The position numbers and the translations under genes are program-made. This document shows, one piece after another, positions 49,839-60,679 of a DNA stretch of 64,000 nucleotides (positions are counted from its first letter, which is position 1; every line of letters starts with the position of its first letter). Origin of the DNA: Balaenoptera acutorostrata (Eukaryota > Chordata > Mammalia > Artiodactyla > Balaenopteridae); NCBI RefSeq assembly GCF_949987535.1, contig NC_080067.1, forward strand, positions 43,026,910-43,090,909, in the 5' to 3' direction. The notes beneath the pieces are model-generated. The model saw only the letters and a program-made list of their open reading frames with translations, was not told the origin of the DNA and did no database searches.

Positions 49839-52800
49839 ATTAAACCTATCCCACTCTCTAGATACCACTTTGCACGTAAAGGAATATTATTTGGGGTCCA
49901 GCCATGGAGAAGAGTTTAGACACTAGGATAAGATAAGGAACACACCCATTATACAGAGGAGCACATCCATTATACAGAAATCACATTAGGATTCTCTTTT
50001 TAACCTGTTCCATAAAAGACTAGTGCTTAGGAAATCTATTGGCGGCAGAAGCAGTCAAGGGTAGCTTAGGGTTAGGGTTACGGTACGGGTTCGGTTACGG
50101 GTTAGGGTAAGGCGTAGGTTATGGGTTAGGGTTAGGGTTAGGGTTAGTTTTAGGGTTAGGGCTCGTTTAGGGTACAGGTTAGGATTGGGAACGTGTTAGG
50201 TTTAGGGTAGGGGTTAGGGTTGGGGTACGCATTAGGGTTGGGGTATTTATTAAACCTATCCCATTCTCTAGATACCACTCAGCATGTAAAGGAATATTAT
50301 TTGGGGTCCAGGCATGGAGAAGAGTTTAGACACTAGGATAAGATAAGGAACACACCCATTATACAGAGGAACACACCCATTATACAGAAAGCACATTAGG
50401 TTTCTCTTTTTAACTTGTTCCTTAAAACACTAGTGCTTAGTAAATCTATTGCAGGCATAAGCCGTCAAGGGTAGCTTAGGGTTAGGGTTAGGGTACGGGA
50501 TAAGTTACGGGTTAGGGTACGGCGTAGCTTATGGGTTAGGTTTAGGGTTAGGGTTAGTTTTAGGGTTGGTCTCGTTTAGGGTACGGGTTAGGATTAGGGA
50601 ACGTGTTAGGGTTAGGGTAGGGGTTAGGGTTGGGGTACGCGTTAGGGTTAGGGTATTTATTAAACCTATCCCACTCTCTAGATACCCCTCAGCACGTAAT
50701 GGAATAATATTCGGGGTCCAGCCATGGAGAAGAGTTCAGAAACTATGATAAGATATGGAATACACCCATTATACCGAAATCACATGAGGATTCACTTTGT
50801 AAACTGTTCTTTAAAACAGTACTGATTAGGATATCTATTGGAGGCAGAAGCAGTCAAGGGTAGCTTAGCGTTCGGGATAGGGTTAGGGTTAGGGTTAGGG
50901 TATGGCTTAGGTTACGGGTTCAGGTACGGGTTAGGGTTAGTTTTAGGGTTAGGGCTCGGATTAGGGTATGGGTTTGGATTAGGGTATGGGTTATGTTTAG
51001 GGTAGGCGTTAGTGTTAGGGTACGCGTTACGGTTAGGGTATTTATTAAACCTATCCCACTGTCTAGATACAACTTAGCACGTAAGGGAATATTATTTGGG
51101 GTCCAGCCATGGAGAAATGTTTAGACACTAGGATAAGATAAGGAACACACCCATTATAAAGAAATCTCATGAGGATTCTCTTTTTAACCTGTTCCTTAAA
51201 AGACTAGGGATTAGGAAATCTATTGGAGGCAGAAGCAGTCAAGGGTAACTTAGGGTTAGGGTTAGGGTTAGGGTTAGGTTAAGGCATAGGTTACGGGTTC
51301 GTTTACGGCTTACAGTTTGGCGTAGGGTATGCGTTAGGGTTAGGGATAGTTTTAGGGTTAGGGCTCGTTATAGGGTACGGGATAGGAATAGGGTACGTGT
51401 TAGGGTTAGGATAGGGATTAGGGTTAGGGTACGCGTTAGGGTTAGGGTATTTATTAAACCTATCCCTCTCTCTAGATAATACTTAGCACGTAAAGGAATA
51501 TTATTTGGGGTCCAGCCATGGAGAAGAGTTTAGACACTAGGATATGATAAGCAACACACCCATTATACAGAAATCCCATTAGGATTCTCTTTATAAACTG
51601 TTCCTTAAAGCACTAGTTCTTAGGAAATCTATTGGCTGTAGAAGCAGTCAAGGGAAGCTTAGGGGTACGGTTAGGGTTAGGGCAAGTTTTAGCGTATGGC
51701 TTAGGGTAAGGGTTCAGGTATGGGTTAGGCAACGGCGTAGGGTACAGGTTAGGGTTAGGGTTAGGGTTAGGGTCAGTTTTAGGGTTAGGGTTCGGTTTAG
51801 GTTACGGGTTAGGATCAGGGTACGTGTTAGGGTTAGGGTACGCATTAGGGTTAGTGTTTTTATTAAACCAATCCCACTCTCTAGATACCACTTAGGACGT
51901 AAAGGAATATTATTCGGGGTTCAGCCATGGAGAAGAGTTTAGACACTAGGATAAGATAAGGAATACACCCATTATACAGAAATCACATTAGGATTCGCTT
52001 TTTAACCTGTTCCTTAAAACACTAGTGCTTAGGAAATCTATTGGAGGCAGAAGCAGTCAAGGGTAGCTTAGGGTTAGGTTTAGGGTTAGGGTACGGCTTA
52101 GCGTAGTGGTTCAGGTACCCGTTAGCGTACGGCGTAGGACATGGGTTACGGATAGGGTTAGGGTTTGTTTTAGGGTTAGGGCTCGATTTAGGTTACGAAT
52201 TAGGATTAGGGTACGTGTTAGGGTTAGTTTAGGAGTTAGGGTTAGGGTACGCGTTAGGGATAGGTTATTTATTAAACCTCTCCCACTCTCTAGATACCAC
52301 TCAGCATATAAAGGAATATTATTTGGGGTCCAGGCATGGAGAAGAGTTTAGACACTAGGATAAGATAAGGAACACACCCATTATACAGAGGAGCACACCC
52401 ATTATACAGAAAGCACATTAGGTTTCTCTTTTTACTTGTTCATTAAAACACTAGTGCTTAGGAAATCTATTGCAGGCAGAAGCAGTCAAGGGTAGCTTAG
52501 GGTTAGGGTTAGGGTGCGTCTTCGTTTACGGGTTAGGGTACGGCCTAGGTTATGGGTTAGGGTTAGTTTTAGGGTTAGGGCTCGTTTAGGGTACGGGTTA
52601 GGATTAAGGAACATGTTAGGGTTAGGGTAGGGGTTAGGGTTGGGGTACGCGTTAGGGTTAGGGTATTTATTAAACCTATCCCACTCTCTAGATACCACTC
52701 ATCACGTAGTGGAATAATATTCGGGGTCCAGCCATGGAGAAGAGTTCAGACATTATGATAAGATAAGGAACACACACATTATACCGAAATCACATGAGGA

Positions 52801-53516
52801 TTCACTTTGTAAACTGTTCCTTAAAACAGTAGTGATTAGGATATCTATTGGAGGCAGAAGCAGTCAAGGGTAGCTTAACGTTCGGGTTAGGGTTAGGGTT
52901 AGGGTTAGGGGTAGGGTATGGCTTAGGTTACGGTTTCAGGTACGGGTTAGGGTACGGTATAGGGTATAGGTTAGGGTTAGGGTTAGGGTTAGATTTAGGG
53001 TTAGTGCTCGGTTTAGGTTATGGGTTTAGATTAGGGTATGGGTTATGTTTAGGGTAGGGCTTAGTGTTAGGATACGCATTACGGTTAGGTTATTTATTAA
53101 ACCTATGTCAGTCTCTAGATGCAACTTAGCACGTAAGGGAATCTTATTTGGGGTCCAGCAATGGAGAGGTGTTTAGACACTAGGGTAAGATAAGGAACAC
53201 ACCCATTATAAAGAAATCTCATGAGGATTCTCTTTTTAACCTGTTCCATAAAAGACTAGTGCTTAGGAAATCTATTGGAGGCAGAAGCAGTCAAGGGTAG
53301 CTTAGGGTTAGGTTTAGGTTTATGGTTAGGGTTAGGGTACGGCTTAGCGTATGGTTTCGGGTACGGGTTAGGGTACGGCATAGTGTATGGTTTAGGGTTA
53401 GGGTTAGGGTTAGTTTTAGGCTTAGGTCTCGGTTTAGGGTACAGGGTAGTATTAGGGTACGTGTTAGTGTTCGGGTAGGGGTTAGGGTTAGGATACACGT
53501 TACGGTTAGGGTATTT

Positions 53517-53839
53517 ATTAAACCTATCCCACTCTCCAGATACTACATAGCACGAAAAAGAATATTATTTGAGGTCCAGCCATGGAGAAGAGTTTAGAGA
53601 CAAGAATAAGATTAGTAACACACCCATTTTAAGAAATCACATGAGGATTCTCTTTTTAACCTGTTCCTTAAAGCAGTATTGCTTAGGAAATCTATTGGAG
53701 GCAAAATCAGTCAAGGGACGCTTAGGGTTAGGGTTAGGGTAAGTTTTAGGGTACGGCTTAGGGTACGGGTTCAGATATGGGTTAGGATAGGGTTAGGGTT
53801 AGGGTTAGGGTTAGGGTACGTGTTAGGGTTAGGTTATTT
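53517..53839 (+). repeat. Short telomere-like monomer, 323 bp, first type
   Basis: The unique box is complete but the telomere-like part is contracted to about 115 bp. It uses GGCAAAATCAGTC instead of GGCAGAAGCAGTC. Copies of the same type end at 48262 and 57436. The loss is confined to the repeat part, so slippage or unequal pairing of TTAGGG units is the likely cause. Confidence 0.78.
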
Positions 53840-54045
53840 ATTAAACCTATCCCACTCTCTAGATACCACTTAGCACGTAAGGGAATATTATTTGGGGTCC
53901 AGCCATGGAGAAATGTTTAGACACTAGGATAAGATAAGGAACACACCCATTATAAAGAAATCTCATGAGGATTCTCTTTTTAACCTGTTCATTAAAAGAC
54001 TAGGGATTAGGAAATCTATTGGAGGCAGAAGCAGTCAAGGGTAAC

Positions 54046-54092
54046 TTAGGGTTAGGGTTAGGGTTAGGGTTAGGGTTAGGGTTAGGGTTAGG
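54046..54092 (+). repeat. Perfect TTAGGG run, seven copies plus TTAGG
   Basis: This is the longest perfect telomeric run I found in the window. It lies directly after the unique box (CAAGGGTAAC). Equivalent monomers elsewhere (for example at 51255) have fewer copies, so the run has expanded here. Confidence 0.9.
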
Positions 54093-54692
54093 TTAAGGCA
54101 TAGGTTACGGGTTCGTTTACGGGTTACAGTTTGGCGTAGGGTATGCGTTAGGGTTAGGGATAGTTTTAGGGTTAGGGCTCGTTATAGGGTACGGGATAGG
54201 AATAGGGTACGTGTTAGGGTTAGGATAGGGATTAGGGTTAGGGTACGCGTTAGGGTTAGGGTATTTATTAAACCTATCCCTCTCTCTAGATAACACTTAG
54301 CACGTAAAGGAATATTATTTGGGGTCCAGCCATGGAGAAGAGTTTAGACATTAGGATATGATAAGCAACACACCCATTATACAGAAATCCCATTAGGATT
54401 CTCTTTATAAACTGTTCCTTAAAGCACTAGTTCTTCGGAAATCTATTGGGGGCAGAAGCAGTCAAGGGAAGCTTAGGGGTACGGTTAGGGTTAGGGCAAG
54501 TTTTAGGGTATGGCTTAGGGTAAGGGTTAAGGTATGGGTTAGGCAACGGCGTAGGGTACAGGTTAGGGTTAGGGTTAGGGTTAGGGTCAGTTTTAGGGTT
54601 AGGGTTCGGTTTAGGGTACGGGTTAGGATCAGGGTATGTGTTAGGGTTAGGGTAGGAGTTAGGGTAAGGGTACGCATTAGGGTTAGTGTATT

Positions 54693-55023
54693 TATCACAC
54701 CAATCCCTCTCTCTAGATACCACTTAGCACGTAAAGGAATATTATTCGGGGTTCAGCCATGGAGAAGGGTTTAGACATTAGGATAAGATAAGGAACCCAC
54801 CCATTATACAGAAATCACATTAGGATTCTCTTTTTAAACTGTTCCTTAAAGCACTAGTGGTTAGGAAATCTATTGGAGGCAGAAGCAGTCCAGGGTAGCT
54901 TAGGGTTAATGTTAGGGTTAGGGCTAGAGTTAGGGTTCGGTTTAGGGTACGGGTTAGGATTAGGGTACGTGTTAGGGTTAGGGTAAGAGTTAGGGTTAGG
55001 GTATGCATTAGGGTTAGGGTATT
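54693..55023 (+). repeat. Short telomere-like monomer, 331 bp, second type
   Basis: This is an independent contraction with its own markers (CACTAGTGGTTAGG, CAGTCCAGGG). The same type ends at 33593, 38861, 49003, 59458 and 62257, always at 329-332 bp, so one founder contraction was spread by amplification. Confidence 0.78.
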
Positions 55024-55854
55024 TATTAAACTTATCCCACTCTCTAGATACCACTTAGCATATAAAGGAATATTATTTCTGGTCCAGCCATGGAGAAGAG
55101 TTTAGAGCCTAGGATAAGATAGGGAACACACACATTATACAGAAATCACATTAGGATTCGCTTTTTAAACTGTTCCTTAAAACACTAGTGCTTAGGAAAT
55201 CTATTGGAGCCAGAAGCAGTCAAGGGTAGCTTAGGGTTTGGATTAGGTTTATGGTTGGGGTTAGGGTACGGCTTAGCGTACGGTTTTGTGTACGGGTTAG
55301 GGTACGGCGTAGGGTATGTTTTAGGGTTAGGGTTAGCGTTAATTTTAGGGTTAGGGCTCGGTTTAGGGTACAGGTTAGGATTAGCGTACGTGTTAGTGTT
55401 AGGATAGGGGTTAGGGTTAGGGTACACTTTACGTTTAGGGTATTTGTTAAACCTATCCCACTCTCCAGGTACTACAAAGCATGTAAAGGAATGTTATTTG
55501 GGGTCCAGCCATGGAGAATAGTTTAGAGACTAGGATAACATAAGGAACACACCCATTATAAAGAAATCACATGAGGATTCTCTTTGTAACCTGTTCCTTA
55601 AAACACTAGTGCTTAGGAAATCTATTGGAGGCAGAAGCAGTCAAGGGTAGCTTAGGATTAGGGTTAGGGTTAGGGTACGGCTCATCGTAGTGGTTCAGGT
55701 ACCCGTTAGGGTACGGCGTAGGACATGGGTTACGGATAGGGTTAGGGTTTGTTTTAGGGTTATGGCTCGATTTAGGTTACGAATTAGGATTAGGGTACGT
55801 GTTAGGGTTAGTTTAGGTGTTAGGGTTAGGGTATGCGTTAGGGATAGGTTATTT

Positions 55855-58705
55855 ATTAAACCTCTCCCACTCTCTAGATACCACTCAGCATATAAAGGAA
55901 TATTATTTGGGGTCCAGGCATGGAGAAGAGTTTAGACACTAGGATAAGATAAGGAACACACCCATTATACAGAGGAGCACACCCATTATACAGAAAGCAC
56001 ATTAGGTTTCTCTTTTTACTTGTTCATTAAAACACTAGTGCTTAGGAAATCTATTGCAGGCAGAAGCAGTCAAGGGTAGCTTAGGGTTAGGGTTAGGGTG
56101 CGGCTTCGTTTACGAGTTAGGGTACGGCCTAGGTTATGGGTTAGGGTTAGGGTTAGGGTTAGTTTTTTGGTTAGGGCTCGTTTAGGGTACGGGTTAGGAT
56201 TAAGGAACATGTTAGGGTTAGGGTAGGGGGTTAGAGTTGGGGTACGCGTTAGGGTTAGGGTATTTATTAAACCTATCCCACTCTCTAGATAGCACTCATC
56301 ACGTAGTGGAATAATATTCGGGGTCCAGCTATGGAGAAGAGTTCAGACATTATGATAAGATAAGGAACACACACATTATACCGAAATCACATGAGGATTC
56401 ACTTTGTAAACTGTTCCTTAAAACAGTAGTGATTAGGATATCTATTGGAGGCAGAAGCAGTCAAGGGTAGCTTAGCGTTCGGGTTAGGGTTAGGCTTAGG
56501 GTTAGGGTTAGGGTATGGCTTAGGTTACGGTTTCAGGTACGGGTTAGGGTACGGTATAGGGTATGGGTTAGTGTTAGGGTTAGGGTTAGATTTAGGGTTA
56601 GTGCTCGGTTTAGGGTATGGGTTTAGATTAGGGTATGGGTTATGTTTAGGGTAGGGCTTAGTGTTAGGATACGCATTACGGTTAGGTTATTTATTAAACC
56701 TATCCCAGTCTCTAGATGCAACTTAGCACGTAAGGGAATCTTATTTGGGTCCAGCAATGGAGAGGTGTTTAGACACTAGGGTAAGATAAGGAACACACCC
56801 ATTATAAAGAAATCTCATGAGGATTCTCTTTTTAACCTGTTCCATAAAAGACTAGTGCTTAGGAAATCTATTGGAGGCAGAAGCAGTCAAGGGTAGCTTA
56901 GGGTTAGGTTTAGGTTTATGGTTAGGGTTAGGGTACGGCTTAGCGTATGGTTTCAGGTACGGGTTAGGGCACGGCGTAGTGTATGGTTTAGGGTTAGGGT
57001 TAGGGTTAGTTTTAGGCTTAGGTCTCGGTTTAGGGTATAGGGTAGTAGTAGGGTACGTGTTAGTGTTCGGGTAGGGGTTAGGGTTAGGATACACGTTACG
57101 GTTAGGGTATTTATTAAACCTATCCCACTCTCCAGATACTACATAGCACGGAAAAGAATATTATTTGAGGTCCAGCCATGGAGAAGAGTTTAGACACAAG
57201 AATAAGATTAGTAACACACCCATTTTAAGAAATCACATGAGGATTCTCTTTTTAACCTGTTCCTTAAAGCAGTATTGCTTAGGAAATCTATTGGAGGCAA
57301 AATCAGTCAAGGGACGCTTAGGGTTAGGGTTAGGGTAAGTTTTAGGGTACGGCTTAGGGTACGGGTTCAGATATGGGTTAGGATAGGGTTAGGGTTAGGG
57401 TTAGGGTTAGGGTACGTGTTAGGGTTAGGTTATTTATTAAACCTATCCCACTCTCTAGATACCACTTAGCACGTAAGGGAATATTATTTGGGGTCCAGCC
57501 ATGGAGAAATGTTTAGACACTAGGATAAGATAAGGAACACACCCATTATAAAGAAATCTCATGAGGATTCTCTTTTTAACCTGTTCCTTAAAAGACTAGG
57601 GATTAGGAAATCTATTGGAGGCAGAAGCAGTCAAGGGTAACTTAGGGTTAGGGTTAGGGATAGGGTTAGGGTTAGGGTTAGGGTTAGGGTTAGGTTAAGG
57701 CATAGGTTACGGGTTCGTTTACGGGTTACAGTTTGGCGTAAGGTATGCGTTAGGGTTAGGGATAGTTTTAGGGTTAGGGCTCGTTATAGGGTACGGGATA
57801 GGAATAGGGTACGTGTTAGGGTTAGGATAGGGATTAGGGTTAGGGTACGCGTTAGGGTTAGGGTATTTATTAAACCTATCCCTCTCTCTAGATAACACTT
57901 AGCACGTAAAGGAATATTATTTGGGGTCCAGCCATGGAGAAGAGTTTAGACACTAGGATATGATAAGCAACACACCCATTATACAGAAATCCCATTAGGA
58001 TTCTCTTTATAAACTGTTCCTTAAAGCACTAGTTCTTAGGAAATCTATTGGGGGCAGAAGCAGTCAAGGGAAGCTTAGGGGTACGGTTAGGGTTAGGGCA
58101 AGTTTTAGGGTATGGCTTAGGGTAAGGGTTCAGGTATGGGTTAGGCAACGGCGTAGGGTACAGGTTAGGTTTAGGGTTAGGGTTAGGGTCAGTTTTAGGG
58201 TTAGGGTTCGGTTTAGGGTACGGGTTAGGATCAGGGTACGTGTTAGGGTTAGGGTAGGAGTTAGAGTTAGGGTACGCGTTAGGGTTAGTGTTTTTATTAA
58301 ACCAATCCCACTCTCTAGATACCACTTAGGACGTAAAGGAATATTATTCGGGGTTCAGCCATGGAGAAGCGTTTAGACACTAGGATAAGATAAGGAATAC
58401 ACCCATTATAAAGAAATCACATGAGGATTCTCTTTGTAACCTGTTCCTTAAAACACTAGTGCTTAGGAAATCTATTGGAGGCAGAAGCAGTCAAGGGTAG
58501 CTTAGGGGTTAGGGTTAGGGTTAGGGTACGGCTTAGCGTAGTGGTTCAGGTACCCGTTAGCGTACGGCGTAGGACATGGGTTACGGATAGGGTTAGGGTT
58601 TGTTTTAGGGTTAGGGCTCGATTTAGGTTACGAATTAGGATTAGGGTACGTGTTAGGGTTAGTTTAGGAGTTAGGGTTAGGGTACGCGTTAGGGATAGGT
58701 TATTT
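55855..58705 (+). repeat. Seven-monomer higher-order block, 2851 bp
   Basis: Anchors lie at 55855, 56266, 56693, 57113, 57436, 57869 and 58296. It repeats the order of the preceding nine-monomer block but lacks its last two monomers. The monomer after it (58706) is itself a hybrid: its telomere-like part matches the block-start type while its unique box (CATCACGTAGTGGAATAAT) matches the second type. Confidence 0.72.
57642..57696 (+). repeat. Expanded TTAGGG run with one ATAGGG
   Basis: Three TTAGGG copies, one ATAGGG and five more TTAGGG copies followed by TTAGG. This is the counterpart of the run at 54046 in the next higher-order block, with one more expansion and one substitution. Confidence 0.88.
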
Positions 58706-59611
58706 ATTAAACCTCTCCCACTCTGTAGATACCACTCATCACGTAGTGGAATAATATTCGGGGTCCAGCCATGGAGAAGAGTTCAGACATTATGATAAGA
58801 TAAGGAACACACACATTATACCGAAATCACATGAGGATTCACTTTGTAAACTGTTCCTTAAAGCACTAGTTCTTAGGAAATCCATTGGAGGCAGAAGCAG
58901 TCAAGGGAAGCTTAGGGTTACGGTTAGGGTTAGGGCAAGTTTTAGGGTACTGCTTAGGGTAAGGATTCAGTTATGGGTTAGGCAACGGCGTAGGGTATAG
59001 GTTAGGGTTAGGGTTAGGGTTTTTTTTAGGGTTAGGGCTCGGTTTAGGGTACGGGTTATGATCAGTGTACGTGTTAGGGTTAGGGTAGGAGTTAGGGTTA
59101 GGGTACGCTTTAGGGTTAGTGTATTTATCACACCAATCCCACTCTCTAGATACCACTTAGCACGTAAAGGAATATTTTTCGGAGTTCAGCCATGGAGAAG
59201 GGTTTAGACATTAGGATAATATAAGGAACACACCCATTATACAGAAATCACATTAGGATTCTCTTTTTAAACTGTTCCTTAAAGCACTAGTGGTTAGGAA
59301 ATCTATTGGAGGCAGAAGCAGTCCAGGGTAGCTTAGGGTTAATGTTAGGGTTAGGGTTAGAGTTAGGGTTCGGTTTAGGGTACGGGTTAGGATTAGTGTA
59401 CGTGTTAGGGTTAGGGTAAGGGTTAGGGTTAGGGTATGCATTAGGGTTAGGGTATTTATTAAACTTATCCCACTCTCTAGATACCACTTAGCATGTAAAG
59501 GAATATTATTTCTGGTCCAGCCATGGAGAAGAGTTTAGAGCCTAGGATAAGATAGGGAACACACCTATTATACAGAAATCACATTAGGATTCGCTTTTTA
59601 AACTGTTCCTT

Positions 59612-59625
59612 AAAACACTAGTGCT
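59612..59625. repeat. Left target-site duplication of the plus-strand SINE
   Basis: AAAACACTAGTGCT, preceded by TT, gives the L1 endonuclease consensus TT/AAAA. It is identical to 60010-60023. Confidence 0.95.
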
Positions 59626-59638
59626 GGGGCTTCCCTGG

Positions 59639-59702
59639 TGGCGCAGTGGTTGAGAATCTGCCTGCCAATGCAGGGGACACGGGTTCGAGCCCTGGTCTGG
59701 GA
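59639..59702 (+). promoter_or_regulatory. Internal RNA polymerase III promoter of the SINE
   Basis: The A box TGGCGCAGTGG at 59639-59649 and the B box GGTTCGAGCCC at 59692-59702 are 42 bases apart, as in tRNA genes and tRNA-derived SINEs. No TTTT terminator is present on the + strand between the boxes and the end of the element, so a transcript would read into the downstream satellite. Confidence 0.7.
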
Positions 59703-59930
59703 AGATCCCACATGCCGCGGAGCAACTAGGCCCGTGAACCACAACTACTGAGCCTGCGCGTCTGGAGCCTGTGCTCCGCAATAAGAGAGGCCGCGATAGT
59801 GAGAGGCCCGCGCACCGCGATGAAGAGTGGCCCCCACTTGCCCCAACTAGAGAAAGCCCTTGCACAGAAACGAAGACCCGACACAGACAAAAATTAAAAA
59901 AAAAATTAAAAAATAAGAATAATAATAAAA

Positions 59931-60000
59931 TACTGAAATTGGCCTCCCCTACCCAAACCCCCTGAAAAACAACAAAAACTGGGCATTGGGATTTAATAAA
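59931..60000 (+). other. Probable transduced 3' flank carried by the SINE
   Basis: This stretch begins TACTGAAATTGGCCTCCCC and ends in AATAAA. It does not match the SINE body or either satellite in the window. It lies between two A-rich tails and inside the target duplication. The best reading is read-through of a source SINE into its flank. A second, nested insertion is less likely because no inner duplication is visible. Confidence 0.65.
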
Positions 60001-60009
60001 AAACAAAAC

Positions 60010-60023
60010 AAAACACTAGTGCT
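60010..60023. repeat. Right target-site duplication of the plus-strand SINE
   Basis: AAAACACTAGTGCT follows the second A-rich tail and leads straight back into the satellite (TAGGAAG). The perfect match implies a fairly young insertion or one protected by low divergence. Confidence 0.95.
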
Positions 60024-60679
60024 TAGGAAGTCTATTGGAGGCAGAAGCAGTCAAGGGTAGCTTAGGGTTAGGTTTAGGTTTATGGTTAGGGTTAGGGTAC
60101 GGCTTAGTGTACGGTTTCGTGTACGGGTTAGGGTATGGCGTAGGGTATGGTTTAGGGTTAGGGTTAGCGTTACTTTTAGGGTTAGGGCTCGGTTTAGGGT
60201 ACAGGGTAGGATTAGGGTACGTGTTAGGGTAGGGGTTAGGGTTAGGGTACACTTTACGGTTAGGGTATTTGTTAAACCTATCCCACTCTCCAGGTACTAC
60301 TAAGCATGTAAAGGAATATTATTTGGGGTCCAGCCATGGGGAATAGTTTAGAGACTAGGATAACATAAGGAACACACCCATTATAAAGAAATCACATGAG
60401 GATTCTCTTTGTAACCTGTTCCTTAAAACACTAGTGCTTAGGAAATCTATTGGAGGCAGAAGCAGTCAAGGGTAGCTTAGGGTTAGGGTTAGGATTAGGG
60501 TACGGCTTATCGTAGTGGTTCAGGTACCCGTTAGCGTACGGCGTAGGACATGGGTTACGGATAGGGTTAGGGTTTGTTTTAGGGTTAGGGCTCGATTTAG
60601 ATTACGAATTAGGATTAGGGTACGTGTTAGGGTTAGTTTAGGAGTTAGGGTTAGGGTACGCGTTAGGGATAGGTTATTT

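Larger units (their letters stand above)
52271..55854 (+). repeat. Nine-monomer higher-order block, 3584 bp
   Basis: Anchors lie at 52271, 52669, 53096, 53517, 53840, 54267, 54693, 55024 and 55446. The block includes two short monomers (53517-53840 and 54693-55024) of different kinds and a monomer with a long perfect TTAGGG run. The following block at 55855 repeats the first seven monomer types in the same order, with near-identical sequence. Confidence 0.75.
59626..60009 (+). mobile_element. CHR-family SINE with a probable 3' transduction
   Basis: The tRNA-derived head starts with GGGGCTTCCCTGGTGGCGC. An A box (59639-59649) and a B box GGTTCGAGCCC (59692-59702) are intact. The body ends at about 59887 and is followed by an A-rich tail to about 59930. 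Beyond it lies a further stretch of about 65 bp that is neither SINE nor satellite, ending in AATAAA (59995-60000), then a second A-rich tail. The whole is flanked by a perfect 14-bp duplication, so it inserted as one unit at a TT/AAAA site typical of L1 endonuclease. The next higher-order copy has the empty site at about 62401-62425. The 140-codon minus-strand frame at 59584-60006 is antisense SINE and not a gene. Confidence 0.95.

Noticed and set aside
59639..59702. A and B box arrangement suggesting a tRNA gene
   Set aside because: The head lacks a foldable acceptor and anticodon arm in a tRNA-length frame and is followed by the CHR body and A tail. It is a tRNA-derived SINE.
59584..60006. 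140-codon open frame on the minus strand
   Set aside because: It is the antisense of a CHR SINE and its tail, with the usual translation artefacts of such elements.
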